Shown in pieces: positions 49,696 through 57,924 of a DNA stretch of 64,000 nucleotides. Each line of letters opens with the position of its first letter. Positions within the stretch are counted from its first letter, which is position 1. The notes under the pieces were generated by a model. The model saw nothing but the letters and a program-made list of their open reading frames with translations. It made no database searches and was not told the origin of the DNA. The translations under genes were made by a program, and so were the position numbers. This DNA is from DASYFG01 sp036498565 (lineage in GTDB: Bacteria; Bacillota; Bacilli; Lactobacillales; Lactobacillaceae): contig DASYFG010000004.1 in the NCBI GenBank assembly GCA_036498565.1, forward strand, positions 62,001 to 126,000. The letters run 5' to 3'.

Positions 49696-50658
49696 GTAAA
49701 ACGCTATTCCACAATTCAACGCTTGCTTTGGGGTATCGCAGTGGGCGAAGGGCTGAGTTATTTGCCGAGCCGGCCACAAAAACAGTTAGTGGTTGCCCGA
49801 GATTTTGCGCAGTTTGATGGTGAAGTGCAATGGGGCATGCTGACGAGTTTGAGTTTGGCAACGACTGCCAGTTTAGCGCGTGGTTATCAACTGCCAAATA
49901 TCATGGAACATTTCCAAAATTGGCAGAAAAAAAGCCATTACGCGCCCACCAAAACGATTCAAACAATCGATCCGATTACGAAACAAGCTTTGCGTAATTA
50001 CGTCGAATATCGCGACACGCTCTCGTCAGGTTTAGTTGACGCCAAATTCACGAATGATGCCGTTTTAGGGCGGATGTTGCCGGTGGCCGTGTATTTAGCG
50101 GCGGAATACGGCGTGCAGTTTATCAACGATGAAGGCGCGATGCTTGCGATGCATCGGATTGCGGGCTTGACGCACAACCAAACATCATCTTTGGTGGCGG
50201 TGGGGATGTTGAATTTGATTGTGGCGCAGATTTTGGCTGGACGCGATTTGACTGATGCGATTGAAAATGGTTTGGCGTTGGGTTTTGAATATTACTCACG
50301 CCATGCGGCATTTGTTGGTGAATTGGCTGCTTATCAGCGGTTGAACATGCCGGATTTTCGGCACGTACCAGCGGAAAGTTTGACATTTGATGGCAGTGCA
50401 CCGGCGACTGTTGAAGCGGTGGTGTGGAGTTTGTTGAATAGCACCGACTTGCATAGCGCGCTACAGGCGAGTTTGTCGCGCGGACATGTGTCAGCGACGG
50501 TGCCGACTTTGGTGAGTGGTTTAGCGGCTTTGGCTTATGATGACGCGACGGATTTATTAGCGTACACGCAGTTTTTGGTCGCAAAACGGAATTTGGATAT
50601 TGTTGGCAAAGCTGCTGAACGTTCAGGCCGCTTTGATGTGGAAAGTAAAGGAATTTAA
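49693..50658 (+). CDS. ADP-ribosylglycohydrolase-like protein, catalytic residues degenerate
   Basis: 321 residues with the all-helical ADP-ribosyl-glycohydrolase layout. The family's Mg-binding motifs are altered: GDA-x-G is GEGLSYLP (16-25), the TDDT region near 44 is EVQWGML, and the C-terminal GGD-x-D-T position reads SRGHVSATVPTLVSGLAAL. The middle SNGA region is TNDAVLGRMLPVA and THN is kept. Loss of the acidic metal ligands suggests a non-hydrolytic, perhaps binding role. The stop lies one base before the csp start, so the two are one unit. Confidence 0.75.
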   Translation: MVKRYSTIQRLLWGIAVGEGLSYLPSRPQKQLVVARDFAQFDGEVQWGMLTSLSLATTASLARGYQLPNIMEHFQNWQKKSHYAPTKTIQTIDPITKQALRNYVEYRDTLSSGLVDAKFTNDAVLGRMLPVAVYLAAEYGVQFINDEGAMLAMHRIAGLTHNQTSSLVAVGMLNLIVAQILAGRDLTDAIENGLALGFEYYSRHAAFVGELAAYQRLNMPDFRHVPAESLTFDGSAPATVEAVVWSLLNSTDLHSALQASLSRGHVSATVPTLVSGLAALAYDDATDLLAYTQFLVAKRNLDIVGKAAERSGRFDVESKGI

Positions 50659-50659
50659 C

Positions 50660-50872
50660 ATGTTAACAGGTACAGTAAAAGTGTGGGAAAACGGCCAAGG
50701 ATTTGGCTATATTGAACAAGACAATGGTGGCGATGATGTGTTTGTGCATTTCAATGGAATTGAAACGATGGGCTTTCGGTCTTTGACACCGGGACAACGC
50801 GTGGAATATGTGACGGTTCAAGGCTACCGCGGACCACAAGCGGCACGGGTACGGGTGCTTTCGGAGGATTAA
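50660..50872 (+). CDS. Cold-shock protein (CspA family)
   Basis: 70 residues from ATG 50660, preceded by AAAGGAA; the upstream in-frame TTG lies inside the previous gene. RNP1 reads GQGFGYIE and RNP2 DVFVHF, both intact, with TGTVKVWENG at the N-terminus. The usual FN in K-G-F-G-F/Y-I is kept as GFGYI. It is an RNA chaperone that binds single-stranded nucleic acid. It is coupled to the preceding gene and abuts nudF. Confidence 0.93.
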   Translation: MLTGTVKVWENGQGFGYIEQDNGGDDVFVHFNGIETMGFRSLTPGQRVEYVTVQGYRGPQAARVRVLSED

Positions 50873-51430
50873 ATGGCGGATAAAGAGACGTTATTACAAT
50901 CAAAAACAATCTATCAAGGGCCAATCTTTGAGGTGGAAATCCAAGATATTGCCTTAGCTAACGGCGTTGAAACCAAACGCGACGTGGTGCGTCATGTACC
51001 AGCAATTAGTGTGTTAGCGTTTGTGGATGACGACCATGTGATTTTGGAAAAACAATGGCGCGCAGCGGTGAGTGATTTTGTGATTGAAATTCCGGCTGGC
51101 AAGTTGGACGAACGTGACTTTGATCAACCAGAGCATGCCGTACAACGAGAATTGAATGAAGAATTACGCTTGCAAGCGGCTTCCATTGAGCAGGTGATGG
51201 GTTATTACGAAGCGATTGGTTTCACCGATGCGTACATGTATTTGTATGTGGCGCGGGATTTGACACCGGTGGCCGAAGAATTACCGCAGGATTTAGGCGA
51301 AAGCATTGATTTGCTGACAGTGTCATTTGATGAGATGAGTGCGATGTTTGCAGATGGGCGACTCAACGATCAAAAGACGGTCACCGCGTTCTTGTATTGG
51401 GCCAAATTACGACTGGAGGCGGCAAAATGA
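50873..51430 (+). CDS. nudF: NUDIX hydrolase, ADP-ribose pyrophosphatase type
   Basis: 185 residues. The Nudix box reads GKLDERDFDQPEHAVQRELN then EELRL, with the catalytic RELNEE core intact and a Leu in place of the usual Gly. Upstream VVRHVPAISVLAF and VILEKQWRAAVSDFVIEIPAG match NudF-type ADP-ribose pyrophosphatases. It hydrolyses ADP-ribose to AMP and ribose-5-phosphate. GGAGG precedes its ATG, which directly follows the csp stop. It overlaps the next gene by four bases. Confidence 0.92.
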   Translation: MADKETLLQSKTIYQGPIFEVEIQDIALANGVETKRDVVRHVPAISVLAFVDDDHVILEKQWRAAVSDFVIEIPAGKLDERDFDQPEHAVQRELNEELRLQAASIEQVMGYYEAIGFTDAYMYLYVARDLTPVAEELPQDLGESIDLLTVSFDEMSAMFADGRLNDQKTVTAFLYWAKLRLEAAK

Positions 51431-51735
51431 GTGAAGACATGAGCCGGCGTTCCCGTCGGAATTTAACGCCAAAAGATCAAAAGCAACGTGAAAAAGAACG
51501 CATCCGCGTGGAAAAAGCGTACGCCAAAGCACATCCCACGGAAATTACCGTGATTCAACCAGAAAAGCGGGCCGAAATTCGGCTGACACGCAACGGTCGC
51601 TATGAGCTAGGTAGTGACGGCAAATTAACGCCAGAAGGCAAGTCACAGCGTTTGGCGCACCGTTATAATGTGGGGATTGTCCTGTCAATTTTGGGCATTA
51701 TCGCCGTCTACACGTATTTTTTTGTCACCAAATAA
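51427..51735 (+). CDS. Small basic membrane protein of unknown function
   Basis: 102 residues from ATG 51427, which overlaps the nudF stop as ATGA and has GGAGG upstream. The N-terminal 80 residues are strongly charged (RRSRRNLTPKDQKQREKERI) and cytoplasmic by the positive-inside rule. One C-terminal helix (YNVGIVLSILGIIAVYTYFFV) anchors it. Proteins of this kind often sit between nudF and mtnN in lactic acid bacteria; no function is known to me. Confidence 0.85.
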   Translation: MSEDMSRRSRRNLTPKDQKQREKERIRVEKAYAKAHPTEITVIQPEKRAEIRLTRNGRYELGSDGKLTPEGKSQRLAHRYNVGIVLSILGIIAVYTYFFVTK

Positions 51736-51753
51736 TTAAAGGAATAAACAGAG

Positions 51754-52428
51754 ATGAAAATTGGAATTATCACGCCAATGGCGGAAGAAAAAGGCGCATT
51801 GGTCGCTGCATTGGAAAATGTGCAACATGAAATCCACGGTGGCAGCGATGTCACGATTGGTTCATATAACGGGCATCAAGTGATGTTGACGGAATCAGGG
51901 ATTGGTAAAGTGGCAGCCGGTATGGCGACGGCTTTGTTGATTGATCGTTTCCAACCTGATTTGGTGGTGAACACGGGTTCTGCTGGGGCGTTGGCACCTG
52001 ATTTGGAAATTGGGGACACGGTGATTGGGACGCGTGTGGCGTATCATGACGTGGACACGACGGTATTTGGTTATGCCAAGGGGCAATTGCCGGGCCAACC
52101 CTTGTACTTTGAATCTGATCCTGAAATCGTCAAAGACTTTGAAAAGTTGGCAGCGGTCAAAGAAGGTTTAATTGTGGCCGGTGACCAATTCGTCCAAGAT
52201 AAGCAACGCGTTCAAATTTTGGCAGATTTCCCGGACGCCTTGGCGGTTGAAATGGAAAGTCCAGCCGTCGCCCAAGTTGCCACACAATTGGGCGTGCCAT
52301 TCGTGGTCTTCCGTGCCATTTCTGACAAAGCCAACGAAGAATCAGGCGTGGTATTTGATGAATTCGTCGTGGAAGCTGGGAAGCAATCAGCGAAATTGTT
52401 GTTGGCGTATCTTGATTTGAAAGCCTGA
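51754..52428 (+). CDS. mtnN: 5'-methylthioadenosine/S-adenosylhomocysteine nucleosidase
   Basis: 224 residues. The start KIGIITPMAEEKGAL carries the catalytic Glu12. VMLTESGIGKVAAGMATALLI and the C-terminal AVEMESPAVAQVA then VFRAISDKANEES hold the substrate Glu pair and the catalytic Asp. It cleaves MTA and SAH to adenine plus the thio-ribose, which feeds methyl and AI-2 recycling. A terminator overlaps the stop. Confidence 0.97.
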   Translation: MKIGIITPMAEEKGALVAALENVQHEIHGGSDVTIGSYNGHQVMLTESGIGKVAAGMATALLIDRFQPDLVVNTGSAGALAPDLEIGDTVIGTRVAYHDVDTTVFGYAKGQLPGQPLYFESDPEIVKDFEKLAAVKEGLIVAGDQFVQDKQRVQILADFPDALAVEMESPAVAQVATQLGVPFVVFRAISDKANEESGVVFDEFVVEAGKQSAKLLLAYLDLKA

Positions 52429-52442
52429 TGAGGGCTTTTTTT
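52420..52442 (+). terminator. Intrinsic terminator after mtnN
   Basis: AAAGCC-TGATGA-GGGCTTTTTTT, overlapping the stop codon. Confidence 0.75.
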
Positions 52443-52701
52443 GTGTAGTTCGATAAAATTTATCAAGTGACAAAATATTTTTCAATGTTCCATTATTTAG
52501 GTGATGTTTTTAATATTTTAAGGCGAACGTATATTTAACGGTATATGACGAAATTTATGCGTTGAATTTTCGAACACAGTGTACCAAAAACGTTGATGCT
52601 AAGAGGTTTTTCGCACTAAAAAGTAGTTGCATATACTATTTAGTTCATGCTAAAATTTGCGTATCATCGAGAAATAAATTTAGTCTACGGAGGATTATTT
52701 G
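52443..52701 (+). promoter_or_regulatory. AT-rich gap with the promoter of the surface-protein cluster
   Basis: TTGCAT (52627-52632), 18 bp, and TAAAAT with an extended TGC (52648-52656). The 180 bases before it hold no gene; GATAAAATTTATC (52450-52462) is a small inverted repeat. GGAGGAT (52688-52694) serves the next gene. Confidence 0.6.
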
Positions 52702-53163
52702 ATGAAGAAATTATTGGTTATGTCAGCCACTGCTGCTGTTTTGTTTGCGGCTAGTGCACCAGCAGCGTTTGCGGCTGATGGTAATGTTACAGTGAATCAA
52801 GGAACAGATGGGGCAGTTACGTTAACATCAGCACCAAATTTGGAAGTTACACCTGGCACTTTCGGATTTACTGGTACTACATTGACTTTGACAGGAACAC
52901 CAACAGTTGCAGTAGATGGTGATTTTGTTTTGTCAAATCCCGGCTCAGCAAAGACAGTAACAATTTCTGCTACACCAAGTGAAGATTTGGCAACTGCAGG
53001 TGTTACATTGTCTTTCGGCACAATTAATGCTAGCTTGGGAGCATTTGACCCTGAAGCTACAGCGACGTTGACAGCACCGACTGCCACTGTCTCAACGGAT
53101 GCAGCTAAAACAGGTGTTGACGGAACAGTCGTGTATGACGTTGTTACTGATACAGTTGAATAA
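52702..53163 (+). CDS. Small secreted surface protein of a WxL-type locus
   Basis: 153 residues. A Sec signal peptide (KKLLVMSATAAVLFAASAPAAFA, cleavage after AFA near residue 26) leads to an acidic, Thr/Ala/Val-rich beta domain with no Cys, Trp, Tyr-rich or LPxTG motif. PNLEVTPGTFGFTG and GVTLSFGTINASLG look like strands of a small beta sandwich. It resembles mini-WxL proteins in size and neighbour, but no W-x-L is present. ATG 52702 has GGAGG. Its own terminator ends a probably abundant transcript. Confidence 0.75.
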   Translation: MKKLLVMSATAAVLFAASAPAAFAADGNVTVNQGTDGAVTLTSAPNLEVTPGTFGFTGTTLTLTGTPTVAVDGDFVLSNPGSAKTVTISATPSEDLATAGVTLSFGTINASLGAFDPEATATLTAPTATVSTDAAKTGVDGTVVYDVVTDTVE

Positions 53164-53167
53164 GTCT

Positions 53168-53192
53168 AAAAAGCAGTGTAAACTGCTTTTTT
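53168..53192 (+). terminator. Intrinsic terminator or attenuator inside the surface cluster
   Basis: AAAAAGCAGT-GTAA-ACTGCTTTTT. It may set a high ratio of the first protein to the downstream two if read-through occurs. Confidence 0.8.
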
Positions 53193-53230
53193 GTGTACAT
53201 ATAGCATAATTAGATTGGATAAATTTCTTT

Positions 53231-54244
53231 ATGAAAAAAATAATTTGGTTCTTAGCTGTTGTTTTAATTTCCTTTGGTTTTCATAGCGGAGTGATTCACG
53301 CTGAAGATAACACGGGTGCGGCATTTAATGTTTCATTAGTTGGAAATGAAAATCAGTATGATACAACTGCATCATACTTTGATTTGAGATTGGCGCCTTT
53401 ACAACGAACGGATTTGGTTATTAAAATTAATAACTTAGCGAATGTTCCAGCGACGTTCGATGTTGCTTTTAGTAATGTGACGACAAATTCAAATATGATT
53501 TACACATATAATGGTAGTGATAAAGGTAAATCAGTTGTCCCCACGAAATGGCAATTTCAAAAGTTGGCAAAAATACCGAACGCGCCGATAGCAGTTGCTG
53601 CTAACTCGTCAGAAGTAGTGACCATACCATTGATGATGCCAGCGGATCCTTTGATTGGAAAACTATTCGGTGGCATCACGGTGACACGTCACATTCGTGA
53701 TGATGAACGTCAAAAAAATGGTATTACAAACCAATTTTCGTATACTAATCCAGTTGTCATTAGTGAGAGTGATGAAGTCGTTCAACCAAATATTGTTTTT
53801 GGTAATCCATCGGTAACTGAAAAAAATGGTTTAATTAATTTGGCTGTTCCAATCGAACACACGACTCCAACGATTCTTTCTAAGATAACAACGAAAACTA
53901 TCATTAAAAATGCAGATGGGAAAACTGTTCTTAATAAAACGGTAACGGATCATCACATTGCGCCGCAAAGTGCATTTGATTTTGAAATACCGCTTGATAA
54001 TAACTTATTTAAAACTGGTAAATATCAAATTGAATTTATTTTAAAAGATGAAAAAGGTCATCTGTGGCGTTTGGATAAATCTTTTAAGGTAACACAAAGT
54101 GTTGTTAAAGAAGCTGAGAAATCACCAATTGAAAAAAATCGAACGGTGACAATTAATCCGTGGTACATTATTTTTGGCTTAGTTCTGTTTATAATTCTGC
54201 TATTAATCTTATTCGTAATTTTATGGCGACGTAAACGAAAGTAG
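53231..54244 (+). CDS. DUF916/DUF3324 surface protein (WxL-interacting protein type)
   Basis: 337 residues. A signal peptide (1-24, ending VIHA) is followed by the DUF916 peptidoglycan-binding region (about 30-150, YFDLRLAPLQRTDLVIKINNLANVPATFDVAFSN). DUF3324 follows (about 160-290), then one C-terminal membrane helix (WYIIFGLVLFIILLLILFVIL) and a basic tail RRKRK. The layout is that of WxLIP proteins, which bind both peptidoglycan and a partner surface protein. No strong ribosome site is seen. The gene is AT-richer than the flanking housekeeping genes, so horizontal gain is likely. Confidence 0.88.
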   Translation: MKKIIWFLAVVLISFGFHSGVIHAEDNTGAAFNVSLVGNENQYDTTASYFDLRLAPLQRTDLVIKINNLANVPATFDVAFSNVTTNSNMIYTYNGSDKGKSVVPTKWQFQKLAKIPNAPIAVAANSSEVVTIPLMMPADPLIGKLFGGITVTRHIRDDERQKNGITNQFSYTNPVVISESDEVVQPNIVFGNPSVTEKNGLINLAVPIEHTTPTILSKITTKTIIKNADGKTVLNKTVTDHHIAPQSAFDFEIPLDNNLFKTGKYQIEFILKDEKGHLWRLDKSFKVTQSVVKEAEKSPIEKNRTVTINPWYIIFGLVLFIILLLILFVILWRRKRK

Positions 54245-54268
54245 TGCTTACGGAAAGGGGCGAATTCA

Positions 54269-54778
54269 ATGATAAAACGAATAAGTGTTATTTTGTTAAT
54301 TGCAGGATTGTTGATTGTTGCACCTAGTAAAATTACTGCAGATTTACTTGGCTATACAATGTCCACTCCACCTAATTTTATCTTTTCTGGAAAATATTAT
54401 TTTGATGATAATCATCAATTACAAATTAAATATGGTAATGGTGTCACGGATCAAGATTCAATTACAGTTTCGGCACCAACATTAGATTTAGATGCGGTGG
54501 TCAGTTCTGATATTTATGTTACAGCCCAAGCTGCAGCATTTCCTGATGGTGTTAGTGTGGATTTATTATGGAGTGACGGTAGTCAAAATCAAATTACAAA
54601 TCAGACTACAAAAATCATGACTATTCCTGCTGGCTTACTAGGATTGGGTGCACAAACAACCTCAACAATTAGTACAGCAACTTTAATTTATCCGAATGTA
54701 GCAACGATTGAAAATATGACAAATCAGTCATATGTGGTGAATTACGATTTAACAATTACAGAACCGAATCCAGATTAA
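54269..54778 (+). CDS. Secreted protein of unknown family in the WxLIP cluster
   Basis: 169 residues with a signal peptide (KRISVILLIAGLLIVAPSKITA, about 1-24) and a beta-rich mature part with many Thr, Asn and Gln. It has a single Trp in DLLWSDGSQ, not in a W-x-L context. No sortase motif, no cysteines. It is 24 bases after the WxLIP gene with AAAGGGG as ribosome site. It is probably an exported partner bound by the WxLIP protein. A strong terminator follows. Confidence 0.72.
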   Translation: MIKRISVILLIAGLLIVAPSKITADLLGYTMSTPPNFIFSGKYYFDDNHQLQIKYGNGVTDQDSITVSAPTLDLDAVVSSDIYVTAQAAAFPDGVSVDLLWSDGSQNQITNQTTKIMTIPAGLLGLGAQTTSTISTATLIYPNVATIENMTNQSYVVNYDLTITEPNPD

Positions 54779-54810
54779 AAAAGATTTTCCACCATGGAAA
54801 ATCTTTTTTA
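54777..54810 (+). terminator. Intrinsic terminator of the surface cluster
   Basis: AAAAAAGATTTTCC-ACCAT-GGAAAATCTTTTTT. Confidence 0.9.
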
Positions 54811-54827
54811 TTTTTATCGCGTATCGT

Positions 54828-54855
54828 TTGACACCCTGATAGAACCTGCTAAACT
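54828..54855 (+). promoter_or_regulatory. Promoter of the YdcZ-MhqO-MhqD operon
   Basis: TTGACA (54828-54833), 16 bp, TAAACT (54850-54855), 35 bases before the start codon. Confidence 0.65.
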
Positions 54856-54889
54856 AAGTTTATACTTTCAAAAAGTAAGGAGAAAAATC

Positions 54890-55822
54890 ATGTTAATTGA
54901 CATGTTAGGATTGTTGGTTGGTGGCTTTTTGTTGGCGAACCAAAATCCAATTAATGCGCGGTTGGGCGCGGTGTTTCAGTCACCATTTCGGTCGAGTTTA
55001 ATTTCGTTTTCGGTGGGATTGATTTTTTTGCTCATTGTGTTTGTGGTGACGGGTCAGCACATAACACTAGCGGCTAATCAACCGTGGTGGATTTGGATTC
55101 CCGGTGTATTTGCGGTGATTTATTTGACCTCTAACATCTTGTTATTTCCTAAGATTGGTGCCATTCAAGCGGTAGTTTTCCCGATCGTTGGGCAAGTGTT
55201 GATGGGATTGCTGATTGATACATTTGGTTGGTTTGAGGCCAAGCAAGTGCCACTAACCTTCATCAAAATTTTGGGAGCAGTGGTGTTGTTGATCGGTGTG
55301 TTCATTGCGGTCGTTTGGGCAAATCGACAAGTTTTGGCACGTGAAGAAGCACTTGATGAAGCGCGCGAAAGTCAAAGCGAATTGAACTTATGGCGCGTCT
55401 GGGGCGTAATTGCAGGGGCGGTTTCGTCAACGCAACAAGCCATTTCTGGGCGGCTATCCGTTGCCCTAGGCACACCAATTGGTGCGGCGATTGTGTCGTT
55501 TGCGGTGGGTGTGGTGATTATTTTGCTGGTGGTGTTGATTCGCGATAAGCGGTTGACACCAACCACATCAATCAAAGGACAACCAAAATGGCTTTACATT
55601 GGTGGTGTTTTGGGCAGCTTGTTCGTGGTCGCGATGGCCATTGGCGTACCGGCGTTAGGCGCTGGATTTGCCGTGATGATTGGTTTAATTGGAACTTTGA
55701 TTGGTTCGATGGCCGTTGCGCATTTTGGTTGGTGGCAATCACCGCGCAGTGCCGTTTCATTTTTGAAAATTATTGGGATTGTCATCATGGCAATCGGTGT
55801 CGCATTAATTAAATTAGGCTAA
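54890..55822 (+). CDS. DMT-superfamily transporter, YdcZ/DUF606 type, two fused halves
   Basis: 310 residues from ATG 54890 (AAGGAG at 54878-54883). About ten membrane helices form two tandem DUF606 domains: the first begins LLVGGFLLANQNPINARLGAVFQSPFRSSLISF and the second GVIAGAVSSTQQAISGRLSVALGTPIGAAIVSF. Single-domain YdcZ proteins pair up, and here the pair is covalent. The substrate is unknown; the operon partners suggest export of a quinone- or aromatic-type toxicant or its product. Confidence 0.88.
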   Translation: MLIDMLGLLVGGFLLANQNPINARLGAVFQSPFRSSLISFSVGLIFLLIVFVVTGQHITLAANQPWWIWIPGVFAVIYLTSNILLFPKIGAIQAVVFPIVGQVLMGLLIDTFGWFEAKQVPLTFIKILGAVVLLIGVFIAVVWANRQVLAREEALDEARESQSELNLWRVWGVIAGAVSSTQQAISGRLSVALGTPIGAAIVSFAVGVVIILLVVLIRDKRLTPTTSIKGQPKWLYIGGVLGSLFVVAMAIGVPALGAGFAVMIGLIGTLIGSMAVAHFGWWQSPRSAVSFLKIIGIVIMAIGVALIKLG

Positions 55823-55836
55823 AAGGAGCTCATAAC

Positions 55837-56829
55837 ATGACAACAGATATTCGTGGTATTCACCATTTGACAACGATTACTTCTGATGCCCCAAAAATCT
55901 GGGATTTCTTCTCTAACAAATTGGGGATGCACTTGATTAAAAAATCCGTCAACCAAGACGACGTGCGCACGTATCATTTGTACTTCACCGATGATCAAGG
56001 TGAAGCGGGAACTGTGTTGACGTTCTTTGATTTTCCGGGGATTCAAAAGGCACAGTTTGGAACGGATGAAATTTCGCGGACGAGTTTCCGGATTCCTAGT
56101 GATGCGTCATTTGATTACTGGAAAGCCCGTTTTACTGAATTAGACATTCGTTTTGATGAAGAAGTTTATGAAGTTTTCGGGGCGAAATATTTGAACTTTT
56201 ATGACTTTGACGACCAACGTTACGCCTTGGTTTCAGATGAAAACAACCCCCGTCAAAATGACACAACTTACGCGCACACACCTTGGAAATTCGCTGACGT
56301 GGACCCACAACACGCCATTGTTGGCTTAGGTCCGATGTTTATTACAGTTAGTGACGCTTGGCAAATGGAAATGATGTTGACGAGCATCATGGGTGCCGAA
56401 AAGATTGCCGAAGACGGCGATCAAGCGTTGTTTGAATTTGACAAAGGTGGTTATGGCGCGCAAGTGGTGACGACTTTGTCACGCTTGTTGCCACGGGCGG
56501 TGCAAGGATTTGGTGGCGTGCACCACTTAGCCTTTACGGTGGATGACCGCGCGGCTTTGGACTTCTGGATTAGTCGTTTGCAACAATTAGGTTTGCCAAA
56601 TTCTGGTTATGTGGATCGTTTCTACTTTGAATCTGAATACTTCCGTCCTGCGCCAAACATTTTGTTTGAATTGGCGACTAATGGCCCTGGTTTCTTGGTT
56701 GATGAAACTTATGAAGAAGCCGGTGTGCATTTGGAATTACCACCATTTTTGGAAGCGCAACGTGAGATGATCGAAGCGAATTTGGTGCCATTCAACTCAC
56801 CAAAGGACAACAAGAAAGCACAAAAATAA
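55837..56829 (+). CDS. Ring-cleaving dioxygenase, MhqO-like (VOC fold)
   Basis: 330 residues with two VOC beta-alpha-beta modules: IRGIHHLTTITSDAPKIWDFFSNKLGM and VHHLAFTVDDRAALDFWISRLQQLG. Metal ligands are His9 or His10, the second HH near residue 230 and Glu in NILFELATNGPGF. MhqO-type enzymes are induced by hydroquinones and are thought to open the aromatic ring. It lies between a transporter and an MhqD-like hydrolase. Confidence 0.9.
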   Translation: MTTDIRGIHHLTTITSDAPKIWDFFSNKLGMHLIKKSVNQDDVRTYHLYFTDDQGEAGTVLTFFDFPGIQKAQFGTDEISRTSFRIPSDASFDYWKARFTELDIRFDEEVYEVFGAKYLNFYDFDDQRYALVSDENNPRQNDTTYAHTPWKFADVDPQHAIVGLGPMFITVSDAWQMEMMLTSIMGAEKIAEDGDQALFEFDKGGYGAQVVTTLSRLLPRAVQGFGGVHHLAFTVDDRAALDFWISRLQQLGLPNSGYVDRFYFESEYFRPAPNILFELATNGPGFLVDETYEEAGVHLELPPFLEAQREMIEANLVPFNSPKDNKKAQK

Positions 56830-56839
56830 GGAGCCGCGA

Positions 56840-57520
56840 ATGACACACGAACATGAACACCAAACGCTAGAAGCGCGTTTGACGCAAATGGTACACGTCA
56901 CGGACGGCGAAGTTAAGTACGCTTACGTGCCGGGTGAAAAAGACGCGCCGGTTTTGGTTTTGCTCCATGGGACGGGCGGTGATGAATTGGATTTGTTGAA
57001 TGTTGCGCATTTTTTCAGTGCGGACAATCCGATTTTGTCGATTCGTGGACGGGTTTTGGAGAACGGGTATGCCCGTTTCTTTGCTCGCCATGGCGAAGGG
57101 AATTTTGATTTGAATAGTTTGCACACGGAAGAAGCTTGGCTGGTGCAAACGGTTCGGGATTTGGCGAAAAAGCACGGCTTAAGCACGCGCAAAATGGTGT
57201 CGATTGGGCATTCCAACGGTGCCAATGTTGCCGCTCACGCGCTTTTGCACGAAGTAACAACGCCATGGCGCGCCGTGGTTGCGCTACATGCGATGCAATT
57301 GGAGCACGTTGCAGGTGATTTTGCTAAAGACAGCCAAGTCTTTATCACGTGGGGCAAACACGATCCAATCGTGTCCAAGACGAGCGTCGATGCTTTGGTG
57401 GCGGATTTAGACGCTAGTGGGGCAAACACGTCCGTGTTCCGTCAAGCCAGCTCGCACGGCGTGACAAACGAAGAATTGTACGCGGCGCAAGTTTGGTTGC
57501 ATGCCAATGAATTGTTGTAG
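56840..57520 (+). CDS. Alpha/beta hydrolase, MhqD-like carboxylesterase
   Basis: 226 residues. The oxyanion segment LLHGTGGDELDLL and the nucleophile elbow GHSNG (in VSIGHSNGANVAAHAL) are clear, with Asp in WGKHDPIVS and His in ASSHGV completing the triad. It matches MhqD/YodD phospholipase/carboxylesterase-type proteins. It is ten bases after the dioxygenase gene. Confidence 0.9.
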   Translation: MTHEHEHQTLEARLTQMVHVTDGEVKYAYVPGEKDAPVLVLLHGTGGDELDLLNVAHFFSADNPILSIRGRVLENGYARFFARHGEGNFDLNSLHTEEAWLVQTVRDLAKKHGLSTRKMVSIGHSNGANVAAHALLHEVTTPWRAVVALHAMQLEHVAGDFAKDSQVFITWGKHDPIVSKTSVDALVADLDASGANTSVFRQASSHGVTNEELYAAQVWLHANELL

Positions 57521-57550
57521 AAAACGTGGTCAATGTGACCGCGTTTTTTT
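57521..57550 (+). terminator. Intrinsic terminator after the mhq-like operon
   Basis: AAACGTGGTCA-ATG-TGACCGCGTTT with one G-U pair, then a T run. Confidence 0.78.
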
Positions 57551-57558
57551 GTTATAAT
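57550..57558 (+). promoter_or_regulatory. Extended -10 promoter of the DUF1831 operon
   Basis: TGTTATAAT directly after the terminator T run, 30 bases before the start codon. No consensus -35 is seen. Confidence 0.55.
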
Positions 57559-57588
57559 AGGGTATTGATAATTTGTGAGGAACAGAAA

Positions 57589-57924
57589 ATGGCTTTTGAA
57601 ACGACTGTGACGGTGGCCGGCGATGCGACGTATCGCTTGCACCCTAATTTGAAAAAATACACGTTAGGCGACACAGGATTTGTCCAAAATCCGGCTGGGG
57701 CGTACATTTTACACCGCGCGTTGGAACCGGAAAAGGCGTTGGCGAATTCGATTCAACTCAAAATCAGCGTGAATAAAACGCTAGACGGCTTCAAATTAAG
57801 CACGGTTTCAGCAGGCGACGTGGCCCGCGTGGATATTTTTAAGCGTGGCGATCAAGCGATTATTGACATGTATCGCTACTTTTTGGCAGATTTAATTGAA
57901 CGTGAGGTTTTGCAAATCGTATGA
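57589..57924 (+). CDS. DUF1831 family protein
   Basis: 111 residues from ATG 57589 with GAGGAA upstream. The family pattern is clear: AFETTVTVAGDATYRLHPNLKKYTLGDTGF, LKISVNKTLDGFKLSTVSAG, DLIEREVL. In lactobacilli DUF1831 usually follows a cysteine desulfurase and is thought to relate to sulfur transfer to tRNA. Here no desulfurase gene is adjacent. It overlaps the next gene by four bases. Confidence 0.88.
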   Translation: MAFETTVTVAGDATYRLHPNLKKYTLGDTGFVQNPAGAYILHRALEPEKALANSIQLKISVNKTLDGFKLSTVSAGDVARVDIFKRGDQAIIDMYRYFLADLIEREVLQIV

